Shown: positions 25,916 through 35,601, counted from the first letter of the stretch. The stretch is DNA of 44,489 bases from Thermoplasmata archaeon (GCA_003555395.1 PWHU01000081.1:1-44489); one strand, 5' to 3'. Numbers and translations are program-made. Notes: generated by a model not told the origin, from the sequence alone.

Positions 25916-28447
25916 TCAAAGATACTCCATACATTTTTCCATCCAGAGATCCATACCTCTTTCATCAAAATAGCTTTTAGCTTCTTCAAACAGTCTTTCC
26001 GCTTTTTCGTCCAGTCCTTTCTCCAGGCACAGCAGACCGAAATCGTACATGCACATAGCACCGATATCCATGGGTTCTGTCTCTTCAAATATCTCCAAAG
26101 CGTTTTCAAAATGTTCCATTGAGCTCTCAAAGTCGCATTTTTCACGGAGGACCGCCCCTTTCAAATACTCCGTCAAAGCACTGTCTCTCTCCACGTCTCG
26201 ATCCGAAGTTGCTTCTACCAGGTTTTCCAAATGCTCTTTGGCCATTTTGTAGTCGCCTCTCTCGAGTGCCAACTGTATCCACACGCGCTCACACTGTACA
26301 GTTTTGTCAAGATGACCTGTCCTTTCGGACAGCTCTAGGCCCTCTTTCAGGTAATCTAGCGCTTTATCGTATTCACCTTTATCGAAGTATACCTCCCCTA
26401 TGTTCACCACGGTATGGCACTTTATGAACTCGTTATCCATCTTCTCAGATATATCATAGCATTCCCGCAGGTGTTTCAAAGCCCTGTCGTGATCACCCTT
26501 CTTCTGATATATCAGGCCGATGTTGTTATGTATGCCGCCTATTTGGACTTCGGCACCCATGTCCTGGTATATATCTAAACATCTTTTGTACTCCTCTAAC
26601 GCCTTATCAAGGTCGCCGATATATGCAAATACTCCTGAGAGATTGCTGAGCGTCCTGGACAGCCCCATCTGATCGTCGATACGTTCACGTAAATCCTTGG
26701 CCTTTTCAAGATTCTTTAAGGCATCCTCGTGTTTTCGTCGCATCAGAGCTATGGTTCCAAGATCGTGGTAAGCCTGGGCGACCTGCTTTTCATCTTCTAG
26801 ATCTTCAGCGACCTCTTTTTCCTTGTTGAACGCCTCTACGGCTTCATCGTAGCTGCCCATCTGCATCAATGACCAACCCTTCTTTCCGAGCAGTTGGCTC
26901 TTTTCAAGGTTGTTCTCGTTCTCAAGAGATAGCCTTTTCTCTATGAGGTCTAAAGCTTTTTCATACTCTCCGTGCTCCTGCCAAGTGTTGATTATGTCAA
27001 GATATATTTTCTGCTCCTCTCTAAAATTAGAAGCGATACTCAAGGCCTTATACAGGTGATCCTGACTCTTTTCGTAATCGCCGTTTAGCCTGTAAGCGTC
27101 TGCCATCTCCTTCAATATTTTCATCTCCTGTATGTCGTCGATCCAGGACGATATCGCCCTAGCTTCTTCGTACATCCTTATAGCGTCCTCATTGGCATAA
27201 ACATTTTTCGCTCTCCGTGCTCCCTTCAGATAATAGTCGAGGGCCTCGTGATATCTCTCTGCCTCCTTGTAATGTTCCGCCAGTTGAGCATATCTCTCAT
27301 CTAACTCCTCCTCATAGACATCCTCTAAGGCTTCAGCTACTCTCAAGTGTAATCTTTTCTTCTCCAACCATTTTCCTATACCATTATAGACGGTCTCGGC
27401 GATGACTTCGTGCGAGAACAAAAATTTGTCCTCTATGGGATCTTCTATCCAAAGTCTAGTTTTTATCAACTTATCGATCTCGTCCAAGAGTTCGAATTCA
27501 TCCATCTTCGAAGCGCTAGCCAGCAGAGAGAAAGGGATCTCTTTTCCGATCACACTTCCGAGCTGGAGCATCTCTCTAGCTCGGTCGTCCATCCTGAAGA
27601 CTCTTCTCTCAACAACGTCACGTACCAAACCTGCAAAAGAGAACTCTTCCTCCTTCTCAGGGAATTCGCCTTCATCTAGAGAGATAACGTTAGATTCGAC
27701 CATCTGTCGTATACTTTCTTTGATGAAGAGTGGGTTACCTTCGGTCTTTTCATACAGTATCTCCACGAAGTCAGAAGGCAAGTCCTCGACGCCGGTGATA
27801 TCGTTCACGAGGTCCCAAGTCTCATCAAAAGTAAGAGGTTCTAATTCTATCTCGTCGAAAAGATTCTTTCGAGACATCTGCTGCTTCATATCTATGAAAG
27901 AAGAACCAGAGATCGCCTCACCGGGCTGATACGTTGCTAAAAACAATATGGGTGTGTTTTTGAGTCGATCCGAAAGGTAGTGGAAGAGATTCAAAGTTGC
28001 CTTATCGGCCCAATGTATATTCTCTATTATTATCAGATGTGGAGTTTGACCCACCGCTTGTCTAAGCTGTTCCGTGGTTTCGTAGAAAGCTACTCCTCTG
28101 TACTGTCTGTAAGTTTTAACATCCTCCTTTTCTTCCAATAGGTCCTCCTCACCTACGGTAAAAGACAGAGAATCCAAAGCTTCTTTCTCCGAATCCATCC
28201 ATATCTGCTGAAACGGAAGATAGGGTTCGGCCGTGGTTTCACTGCATACACCCTCCAAAACATCGAAACTTCTGTCACCGGCCATGGTTTTTATCTCTCT
28301 CATCAATTCGGATTTACCCACACCCGGTTCGCCTGAAACAAAAATCGTGTTTCCTTTTCCGTTTTCTACTTCGGCCAATATTTTAGAAAATACATCTAAC
28401 TCGTCCCTGCGACCTATCATCTTTCCTTCTTCGAGAACACGTTCCAT
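25916..28447 (-). CDS. STAND/AAA_16-TPR protein without wHTH (paralog 2)
   Basis: Starts directly at IGRRDELDVF; Walker A GEPGVGKSE; Walker B LIIIENIHWAD; TEGNPLFIKE; TPR array. An SD (ggaggt) lies in the last codons of the upstream gene. Confidence 0.92.
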   Translation of the reverse strand: MERVLEEGKMIGRRDELDVFSKILAEVENGKGNTIFVSGEPGVGKSELMREIKTMAGDRSFDVLEGVCSETTAEPYLPFQQIWMDSEKEALDSLSFTVGEEDLLEEKEDVKTYRQYRGVAFYETTEQLRQAVGQTPHLIIIENIHWADKATLNLFHYLSDRLKNTPILFLATYQPGEAISGSSFIDMKQQMSRKNLFDEIELEPLTFDETWDLVNDITGVEDLPSDFVEILYEKTEGNPLFIKESIRQMVESNVISLDEGEFPEKEEEFSFAGLVRDVVERRVFRMDDRAREMLQLGSVIGKEIPFSLLASASKMDEFELLDEIDKLIKTRLWIEDPIEDKFLFSHEVIAETVYNGIGKWLEKKRLHLRVAEALEDVYEEELDERYAQLAEHYKEAERYHEALDYYLKGARRAKNVYANEDAIRMYEEARAISSWIDDIQEMKILKEMADAYRLNGDYEKSQDHLYKALSIASNFREEQKIYLDIINTWQEHGEYEKALDLIEKRLSLENENNLEKSQLLGKKGWSLMQMGSYDEAVEAFNKEKEVAEDLEDEKQVAQAYHDLGTIALMRRKHEDALKNLEKAKDLRERIDDQMGLSRTLSNLSGVFAYIGDLDKALEEYKRCLDIYQDMGAEVQIGGIHNNIGLIYQKKGDHDRALKHLRECYDISEKMDNEFIKCHTVVNIGEVYFDKGEYDKALDYLKEGLELSERTGHLDKTVQCERVWIQLALERGDYKMAKEHLENLVEATSDRDVERDSALTEYLKGAVLREKCDFESSMEHFENALEIFEETEPMDIGAMCMYDFGLLCLEKGLDEKAERLFEEAKSYFDERGMDLWMEKCMEYL

Positions 28448-28452
28448 GGCTC

Positions 28453-31400
28453 TTAACCTCCTACTGATCTCAAGGTATCCTTCATAGCTCTATCACATCT
28501 TTCGATCCAAAGTTGCATACCTATCTCTTCAAAATACTCCGATGCATCTTCGAGCACTTCTTCGGCCCGGGGGTGATCTTCTTTTTCTAGAAAAAGTAAA
28601 CCCATCTCATAAAGAACTTTCGAATATTCGATGATCGATATGTCTTCGAGTATCGCACCCGCCTTATCCAGCTCTTCCTCCGCCCTATCTATCTTTCCTT
28701 CTTCCCTACATAACTTTCCGAGCACTCTTCTGCATTCTCCCTCCACTTCATCGGTATCGATTTTTTTGGAAAGCAGCAGGGCTTTCTCGATCTTCTCTCT
28801 CGCCTTTTCTATTTCATCTTTTTCAAGATAAACTTCAGACATGGTTATCAAAGTGGAGGAGACGTCCAATTCTTCTCCCACGTCCTTCAACAGACCGTAG
28901 GCTTCTTTAAGGGAGTCTAAAGCCTTCTCCGTGTCTCCTCTTTCGTGATATGTATCACCCAACGACTGAAGCACCCAGCCTACTCTTACCGGATTACCTG
29001 TTCCTCTGAACATATCGAGACTTCTCTTTTGAAGTTCCAAGGCTTTTTCCAATTCGCCCTTCAATCTGTAAGTTATCGCCATATTGTTCAAACACATAGC
29101 AAGACCTATCTCGTAGTCTACTTTCTTTTCGACTTTTTCGGCCCTTTCGAAGTGCTTCAGTGCGGTATCCAATTTTCCACTATCTCGATAGATATCGCCG
29201 AGATTGTTTAGAGTTATACCCACGCCGAGGATATCTCCCATCTTCTGAAAGTTTTCTAGGTTCTGTCTGAAATAATCTTTCGCTTCATCCCATTCCCTGA
29301 GATACATCTTGACCAAGGCTAGGTTGTTGAGTGACGAGGCCAATCTTTCATCTTTACCGCATTCTTCCCATGTCTCTATCGCTTTTCCGAAGTGATCCGC
29401 TGCCGTGTCCATGTTACCCTGAAGGTAATTGAGAGATCCAAGATCATGCTTGGACTGGGCCAAGGCCTCTTTCTCGCCGGTCTCGTACGCCATCTCTTCC
29501 TCACGCTGGAACAATATCCTCGCCTTCTCGTGCTCTCCTTTGTGCATGTATGCCTGCCCTTTATTGCTTAGAAGTTTACAAAGTTCGTGTACGAGTTCAT
29601 CTTTATCGTGCTTGTCCAAAAGTGAGAGCCCTTTATCCGCATATTCTAGACCTTCATCGAGGTACTTTTGTTCCAATTTCATACCGGCTAACTTTCTGTA
29701 TGTCCTAAGGCCCCTCTTCTTGTCGATATCGCTGTCGAGTATAGAGCGGAGGAACTCCTCGCACTTGTCGTACCTGCCCAACGTCTTGTAGACCGATGCC
29801 GCTTCTTCTCTTATAGCAAGCATCCTATCTCTACCATCATCCTGTTTTTCCGCTGTTGAGAGCGCTTTACGATACATCTCCAAAGCGTCTTCGTGGGCAT
29901 ATATGCTCTTAGCTCTCTCTCCCGCTTTTGTGTAGTAGTCACAGGCCTTTTCGTACTCATCGGCTCTCTCGTAGTGATAGGCCAATTTAGGATATTTCTC
30001 ATCTAGATCTTCATAGTGTACTTTTTCCATGGCCTCGGCGACCTGTTTATGTAAAAGCCGTTTTTTGAGACCTCTCAGATTGCTGTAGACCGTATCCCTC
30101 AATATGCTGTTATGAAAATAGACCTTCTCCTCATCTGGACTTTCACGCCATAGGTCCGCTTCGAGCAGGATATCCATCTGATCGAGAAGGTCGAACTGGT
30201 CGAGGTCGACTACCTCAGAAAGCACTTTGTAGTCCACTTCATCACCGAAGACACTCCCTATGTCAAGTACTTTTTTAGCCTCGCCGCTCAAACGGTCTAT
30301 CCTTCTTTCCAGCACATCCTTGATTATCTCCGGAACGTCGATGACACTCTTACGGGAAGGATAAACGTCATCGTCCGGCCGGACTATACCTTCTTCCACC
30401 ATGTGTTTGACTATCTCCCTGGTGAAAAGGGGATTGCCTTCAGTCTTTTCGTGTACGAATTCTACATACTTAGATGGAACCTCCTTTGTCTGAAGCACAC
30501 CTTTTATCATCCTTTCAGTACTCTTTTTACCTAAAGGCGAAAGTTCCATCTGAGAGACGTTAGGATAGATGGTGATCATCTGATGGATGATCTCCTTTAT
30601 CTGTTTATTTTCATCTATATCTTCGGGCCTGTACGTGCATACGAAAAGGACCGGCGCGGACCCGAGCTTATACGTCATGTACATCAATATCTGTGCGCTA
30701 GCTCGATCTATCCAGTGAAGATCGTCAAGAAATACCAAAAGAGGATTTTCTTTTGCCAGATCCCTTATATATTCAGTGGTCTCATAAAATGTCGCCTCCT
30801 TTTCTGCATCGAACATCTTTTTGGTGGGTACATCCCTGGTCTTATCCATACCCATGAAGGCGATCCTTGCACCTTGGTCCATCTGGGCTTCTTCCTTCTT
30901 TTTAAGATGAGAGCGAAAAGCCTCCTTGAAAGGAAGATATGGATCCCCGGTCTCTTTCACACAAGTTCCTACCAGGAAGTCGAAACCTTCCTCCAAAGCG
31001 TAGCTCTTGAACTCAGAAACGATCCTCGTTTTCCCCACGCCCGCTTCGCCGGCGATGAAAACGGTGTGGGCACCGGATCTTTTCACTTCTTGAAGTCTTT
31101 TCCAAAGATCGTTCAACTCCTGTTTCCTCCCAACGAAAACGTATTCCGAGCTGATATCTTCGTCAAGTCGTACCGTCCCGTCTCTTTCCATCCTGCTCAA
31201 GATATTGAGCATGGGATCCTTCAAGTCAAGGTGATCTCTCACTTCCTTCAGCGGGATCTTCTTGACTTTCTGACCCACTTTTATACGGACCTTTTCATCT
31301 TTTATACTTTCTCTCAAGTCTTTTTCTTCTTCGATGCCCTCGTCGGTCAAAAAGTAAACGTGCCTTTTCCTCTTTCTGCCTTTCACGTGCTTCTTTCTCT

Positions 31401-31581
31401 TTTCGATCAAACCCTCCTCGAGAAGAGATCCGATACCTTTGTGTATCTTTTTTCTCTCGTTTTCGATAGCGCTAGCGATACCCGACAGAGACGTACCGAA
31501 GGGTACCACGTCCCGTTCTTTGTGAACTTCGTAGTCTTTCAAGTGCAGCAGGATGAGTTCTTCTATACCGTAAACAGTCAT
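28453..31581 (-). CDS. wHTH-STAND/AAA_16-TPR protein (paralog 3)
   Basis: N-terminal wHTH (DVVPFGTSLSGIASAIENERKKIHKGIGSLLEEGLIEK..HVYFLTDEG), Walker A GEAGVGKTR, Walker B LLVFLDDLHWID, TEGNPLFTRE, TPR array. Confidence 0.93.
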   Translation of the reverse strand: MTVYGIEELILLHLKDYEVHKERDVVPFGTSLSGIASAIENERKKIHKGIGSLLEEGLIEKRKKHVKGRKRKRHVYFLTDEGIEEEKDLRESIKDEKVRIKVGQKVKKIPLKEVRDHLDLKDPMLNILSRMERDGTVRLDEDISSEYVFVGRKQELNDLWKRLQEVKRSGAHTVFIAGEAGVGKTRIVSEFKSYALEEGFDFLVGTCVKETGDPYLPFKEAFRSHLKKKEEAQMDQGARIAFMGMDKTRDVPTKKMFDAEKEATFYETTEYIRDLAKENPLLVFLDDLHWIDRASAQILMYMTYKLGSAPVLFVCTYRPEDIDENKQIKEIIHQMITIYPNVSQMELSPLGKKSTERMIKGVLQTKEVPSKYVEFVHEKTEGNPLFTREIVKHMVEEGIVRPDDDVYPSRKSVIDVPEIIKDVLERRIDRLSGEAKKVLDIGSVFGDEVDYKVLSEVVDLDQFDLLDQMDILLEADLWRESPDEEKVYFHNSILRDTVYSNLRGLKKRLLHKQVAEAMEKVHYEDLDEKYPKLAYHYERADEYEKACDYYTKAGERAKSIYAHEDALEMYRKALSTAEKQDDGRDRMLAIREEAASVYKTLGRYDKCEEFLRSILDSDIDKKRGLRTYRKLAGMKLEQKYLDEGLEYADKGLSLLDKHDKDELVHELCKLLSNKGQAYMHKGEHEKARILFQREEEMAYETGEKEALAQSKHDLGSLNYLQGNMDTAADHFGKAIETWEECGKDERLASSLNNLALVKMYLREWDEAKDYFRQNLENFQKMGDILGVGITLNNLGDIYRDSGKLDTALKHFERAEKVEKKVDYEIGLAMCLNNMAITYRLKGELEKALELQKRSLDMFRGTGNPVRVGWVLQSLGDTYHERGDTEKALDSLKEAYGLLKDVGEELDVSSTLITMSEVYLEKDEIEKAREKIEKALLLSKKIDTDEVEGECRRVLGKLCREEGKIDRAEEELDKAGAILEDISIIEYSKVLYEMGLLFLEKEDHPRAEEVLEDASEYFEEIGMQLWIERCDRAMKDTLRSVGG

Positions 31582-31689
31582 CTTGTCTCATGTTATGTTT
31601 TTAAAATATATATAGCCTGCGCTTAGTAGTGTCTTCGAAACCCATAACTCAAATAAAAGATATTTATCGTATAGTTGGAGGTATCAAAA

Positions 31690-32646
31690 TTGCAGATCCC
31701 AAAAGAGGATGTTTTAGATAAATTCAAAGGATGCATGCTGGGCAGCGCTCTGGGCGATGCTATCGGTGAACTAGCTTTCAGATATACCTCGAGAGAAAAG
31801 TTGTTATCCGCTGTTGATGAGAATGACATGCTACGATACACGGACGATACGGCCATGGCGATCGGTATAGCGGGATCGCTGATAGAGAACGAGGGGGAGT
31901 TGAACCTGCATCATCTGGGGGAGACGTTCAGGAAGAACTTTCAAAAAGAACCGTGGCGCGGTTACGGCCAAGGACCGCCGCACATATTCGATATGGTGAG
32001 CAAAGGTGAAAAAGAGAGTTACGTAGAAGCGGCTAAAACTCTCTTCGGCGGCGAAGGTTCCATGGGTAACGGTTCCGCCATGCGGATAGCCCCCGTAGGG
32101 ATCTTCTTCAAAGACGAAGAAAGAGTGGTGAAGGAAGCGGAGAGATCCGCCGAAGTGACCCATGCACACGAACTAAGCAAGGACGGAGCCGCAGTGCTGG
32201 CTTCAGCGATAAATATAGCATCTGATCATCATTGTAAAGCCTCGGCGGCGGAAAGACTCAAGCCTGTAGAGACCGCTGAAAGATTGTCCAAAATAGCTAG
32301 AACTGAAGTATTCGCCGAAGCGTTAGAAGAAGTGAAAGAACTCTTAGAGAGCGAAACGAAGAGAGAAGAAGCCGCACGAAGACTCGGTACCGACATATTG
32401 ATACACCGCTCCGTTCCTTATTCCATATTCAGTTTTTTAGCCGCACCACATTCATTCGAAGAGGCGCTGATGAACGCGATAATGGTGAGAGGTGACAGAG
32501 ACACCATAGGGGCCATGACCTGCGCCTTATCTGGAGCGTACCTAGGAAAGAGTTCTATCCCCGAACATCTTCTTCAAAAGCTGGAGAACCACGAATATAT
32601 AGAGAGTTTGGCGATCCAGCTGTTCGAACTCAGTCCCTATATTTGA
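31690..32646 (+). CDS. ADP-ribosylglycohydrolase (DraG/ARH) family protein
   Basis: FKGCMLGSALGDAIGE, RYTDDTAMA, GDRDTIGAMTCALSGAYLG; SD ggaggt at 31677-31682 before TTG 31690. Confidence 0.9.
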   Translation: MQIPKEDVLDKFKGCMLGSALGDAIGELAFRYTSREKLLSAVDENDMLRYTDDTAMAIGIAGSLIENEGELNLHHLGETFRKNFQKEPWRGYGQGPPHIFDMVSKGEKESYVEAAKTLFGGEGSMGNGSAMRIAPVGIFFKDEERVVKEAERSAEVTHAHELSKDGAAVLASAINIASDHHCKASAAERLKPVETAERLSKIARTEVFAEALEEVKELLESETKREEAARRLGTDILIHRSVPYSIFSFLAAPHSFEEALMNAIMVRGDRDTIGAMTCALSGAYLGKSSIPEHLLQKLENHEYIESLAIQLFELSPYI

Positions 32647-33790
32647 ACACGGAGAGAGGCACGTACATCTCCTTCTCGGAAGTCCCGCCGTGATTACCTA
32701 CCATGAAGTGCTCTTCCTCGTTCTGAAGCGTATCATAGAATATGTAATCGTCTTTCATCACAAGAGTATAATCGCCTATCCTGTCGTGAAGATCCGGGTT
32801 CGGTTCAAAAAGGCCGAAATAATCTTTCTCCACCAGATCCTCGCTCTTATGCAGTTCGCAGAAGTCCCGCAGATTATCTTCCCAGTAGTTTTCGAACTCC
32901 TCGGTTCTAGACGGACGTACGTAACAGAAGACGGTTCGATGGTCGCCGCAGAAAGGCAGAGTAAGGCATCTCTTGAAACTAGGATGATCTTTCAGCCTCA
33001 AGGCACGCTCCTTCTCCGTATCTATGAATCCGTGATCCGAGGTGACTAGTAAAGTGGTAGATGTTTGGTCTATCCGTTCAACGAACTCTCTCAGCCGATG
33101 CTCGATCGCGAGAAAGTGCCTCGCAGCGGAATCGCTGTTTATACCGTCTTCGTGGGCCGCAGCGTCGAAACCGTTCCAATAAGCCCTGATGAACTTTCTT
33201 TCCTCCTCTTTGAGTAACCTTTCAAGGACTTCAAACATCTCCTTCAAAGAAGAATAGCCCTTACGTTCGAGGCCCCGGGCGTAAAAGGAGTTGAATGCCG
33301 AATCTTTCAACTTTTTCAAGGTCACGTCATAACGCTTTCGAGGGACTTCCTTCATCAGCGGCTCATAAGATAGTATGGAATCGATATCCACTTCAGACTC
33401 GCTCAAACACTCCCCGCCGAAGCGGGGTTCGAAGGGAAGTATAGTAGAAACTACGCCCAATTCTTTTATCAGGGTATACCAACCCGTCACCGCGTGTTCC
33501 TGGGGAGCGAGACCCGTAAAGAGCGTAGGTATCGCGGAAGCGGTGGACGAAGGAAACACCGAAGTCAACTTCTCTTCAAGATGTTCGTTGAGTATCGTGT
33601 CCTTCCCCTTCTCTTTCAGATACTCATAGCCGAGTCCGTCCAAGATCAAAAGAACTATGTTCCGCTTTTCCTTCAATCCCTGGATGTCGAGAGACGGTAA
33701 AGGCTCGTACGGCGAATCCGCACCGATGCTCCTCAGAACGGAACTCATCAGGTTTACCAAACTCTTTTCTTCATAATCGGGTGATACCAT
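32630..33790 (-). CDS. Type I phosphodiesterase / nucleotide pyrophosphatase (alkaline phosphatase superfamily)
   Basis: NIVLLILDGLGYEYL, SVFPSSTASAIPTLFTGLAPQEHAVTGW, TLLVTSDHGFID, GDHRTVFCYV. ATG 33790 (GTG 33805 in track) sits 29 nt from a TATA-like gatttatcg. Confidence 0.88.
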   Translation of the reverse strand: MVSPDYEEKSLVNLMSSVLRSIGADSPYEPLPSLDIQGLKEKRNIVLLILDGLGYEYLKEKGKDTILNEHLEEKLTSVFPSSTASAIPTLFTGLAPQEHAVTGWYTLIKELGVVSTILPFEPRFGGECLSESEVDIDSILSYEPLMKEVPRKRYDVTLKKLKDSAFNSFYARGLERKGYSSLKEMFEVLERLLKEEERKFIRAYWNGFDAAAHEDGINSDSAARHFLAIEHRLREFVERIDQTSTTLLVTSDHGFIDTEKERALRLKDHPSFKRCLTLPFCGDHRTVFCYVRPSRTEEFENYWEDNLRDFCELHKSEDLVEKDYFGLFEPNPDLHDRIGDYTLVMKDDYIFYDTLQNEEEHFMVGNHGGTSEKEMYVPLSVFKYRD

Positions 33791-33829
33791 CAAAGCAACC
33801 CACACGATGAAACGATAAATCGTTTTTGT

Positions 33830-34906
33830 TCATGCAACATAGCGCTCCAACTTTTCCGGTATCAATTCGACACCTAGCCCCGGTCTATCCGAAGTGAAAA
33901 GTTTTCCGCTCTCGAAGGTGAGCCCACGGCATAGAGGTTCTGGGAGCATGAAGTGTCCGTCTAGATCCGCGTACTTTATATTATCACTGGAGTTGAAAAG
34001 GTGCACAGCGGCGGCCAAAGACTGCTCTATCTCCAGCATACAGCCCACCATCGCCTCCACGTCATAGCGTTCTATGACTTCGACTATCTTCCTGCCGCCC
34101 GTGAGGCCTCCACACTTCATCAGCTTTATGTTAACCATGTCCGCCACTTCTTCGACGCATATCTTCTCTGCGCTCTCGTGGCCCTTCATCGACTCGTCCG
34201 CCACTATAGGTATAGACGTGTTCTTCGTCACCTCTTTCAATCCCTTCAGGTCTTCCTCGTCCACGGGCTGCTCCACGAATTCGATCCCGTGTCCTTCCAA
34301 CCTGTCACAGAAATCTTTCGCCTCTTCCACGGAGTATCCCTGGTTCGCATCCAAATATATCTCTATATCGGAGCCTACGGCCTCTCTAACGGCCTGTATC
34401 CTCTCCAGATCTTTTTTCATGTCCAGACCGACCTTTATCTTGATAGCCTTGAAACCGCTCTCCAAGTATTCTTTAAGGTGCTCTAGAGTTTCCTTCTCAT
34501 CCATTATGCCTATCGTTCTATCGGTCATTACGCCCTCGTCTTTTCCGCCGTAAAGTTCGAAGACTCGTTCGCCTTCTAACTTTCCTTTCAAGTCGTGAAG
34601 CGCTATATCTAGACCCGCTAGAGCGGAAGGATCCGCCGGATTCATTTCTCTGAACTCACTCCATACTTCCTCTATATCCACGTCCTTGGAGATCAACTCA
34701 CTTCTGAACTCTTTCAAACAGCTCAAGATCGATCCGTTCGTCTCTTGGGTCACGCCGTTGGAAGCTCCGCTACCCCAACCTACCTTTCCTTCTCCCTCCA
34801 CTCTAACCACCACGTTCTCAGTGGTGAAGGAGGTACCGGTGGCGATCTTGAAGACCTCTTCGTTCTCTATCTCCAAAGGATAGAAGTCTATCTCATCGAT
34901 AAGCAT
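33830..34906 (-). CDS. Dipeptide epimerase (L-Ala-D/L-Glu epimerase-like, enolase superfamily)
   Basis: FKAIKIKVG (KxK), IYLDANQGY, EFVEQPV, IVADES, KLMKCGG and the DxD (YADLDGH) motif typical of dipeptide epimerases. Confidence 0.88.
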   Translation of the reverse strand: MLIDEIDFYPLEIENEEVFKIATGTSFTTENVVVRVEGEGKVGWGSGASNGVTQETNGSILSCLKEFRSELISKDVDIEEVWSEFREMNPADPSALAGLDIALHDLKGKLEGERVFELYGGKDEGVMTDRTIGIMDEKETLEHLKEYLESGFKAIKIKVGLDMKKDLERIQAVREAVGSDIEIYLDANQGYSVEEAKDFCDRLEGHGIEFVEQPVDEEDLKGLKEVTKNTSIPIVADESMKGHESAEKICVEEVADMVNIKLMKCGGLTGGRKIVEVIERYDVEAMVGCMLEIEQSLAAAVHLFNSSDNIKYADLDGHFMLPEPLCRGLTFESGKLFTSDRPGLGVELIPEKLERYVA

Positions 34907-35295
34907 CTTGACTCAACTCAAGGGAACAATCTACTCAAAACATATCAAATTTTTGTTCAATTGTTCGATCCTATAGAACCTAGTTCGAAAACGTGGATGT
35001 CGACTTAAGAAAAAAGTCATGATCCGAGTAGGGGATCAATAAAGGAGATCATGGAATACGGCATCTACTGTCTGAGTTTCATCCCGTTGATCTCCTCTCG
35101 AAAAGAATGGTAACATATTTATAAGACACACCTATCGAGACCAGATGAGGACTCCACCATGGGCATGTCAAACGGTCTTCGGTCCGATTCAAGGTTTCAG
35201 GACCTGTGTGAAGTATTTTTATATAGGTTATCATCTATGGAATTACAGTGGTTGAGTCCTCTTAACGTCAAGAAACATATAGGTAGGGAATATAG

Positions 35296-35601
35296 ATGAG
35301 TGAAAAAGAAGAAGATGACGACGAGAACGGATCTGGTGAGAGGTGTTATCCCGCTGAAAGTAAGAACAGGGAAGGCAGTATCTGCGTTATACCCGAGAGG
35401 TGCAAGGGATGCGGATTCTGCATCGAATTTTGTCCAGTCCAGGCATTAGAAGCGTCGGAAGATACCACGGAAAAAGGCTATCGCCCTCCGAAGATGACCG
35501 GAGACTGCGTGTTATGTGGGAAGTGCGAGAAGGTCTGCCCCGAATTCGCTATATATCTCAAAGAGAAGGAAGAAGATGAAGAGAGAGGTGAATGGATATG
35601 A
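35296..35601 (+). CDS. korD: 2-oxoacid:ferredoxin oxidoreductase, delta (ferredoxin) subunit
   Basis: Two 4Fe-4S motifs CKGCGFCIEFCP and CVLCGKCEKVCP; first gene of korDABC. Confidence 0.9.
   Translation: MSEKEEDDDENGSGERCYPAESKNREGSICVIPERCKGCGFCIEFCPVQALEASEDTTEKGYRPPKMTGDCVLCGKCEKVCPEFAIYLKEKEEDEERGEWI

Noticed and set aside
30583-31626. 347-aa plus-strand ORF opposite STAND paralog 3
   Set aside because: Antisense shadow ORF; no recognisable domain, Phe/Tyr/His-rich composition as expected from the complement of an acidic/lysine-rich gene.
33810-33825. aaacgat-aa-atcgttt hairpin between epimerase and phosphodiesterase genes, considered as terminator/operator
   Set aside because: Short arms with 2-nt loop; the central tttatcg is better explained as the TATA-like element of the leaderless phosphodiesterase gene.
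35145-35265. Possible tRNA gene upstream of kor
   Set aside because: ggtccgattc resembles a T-loop but no acceptor, D-arm or anticodon stem can be assembled around it.
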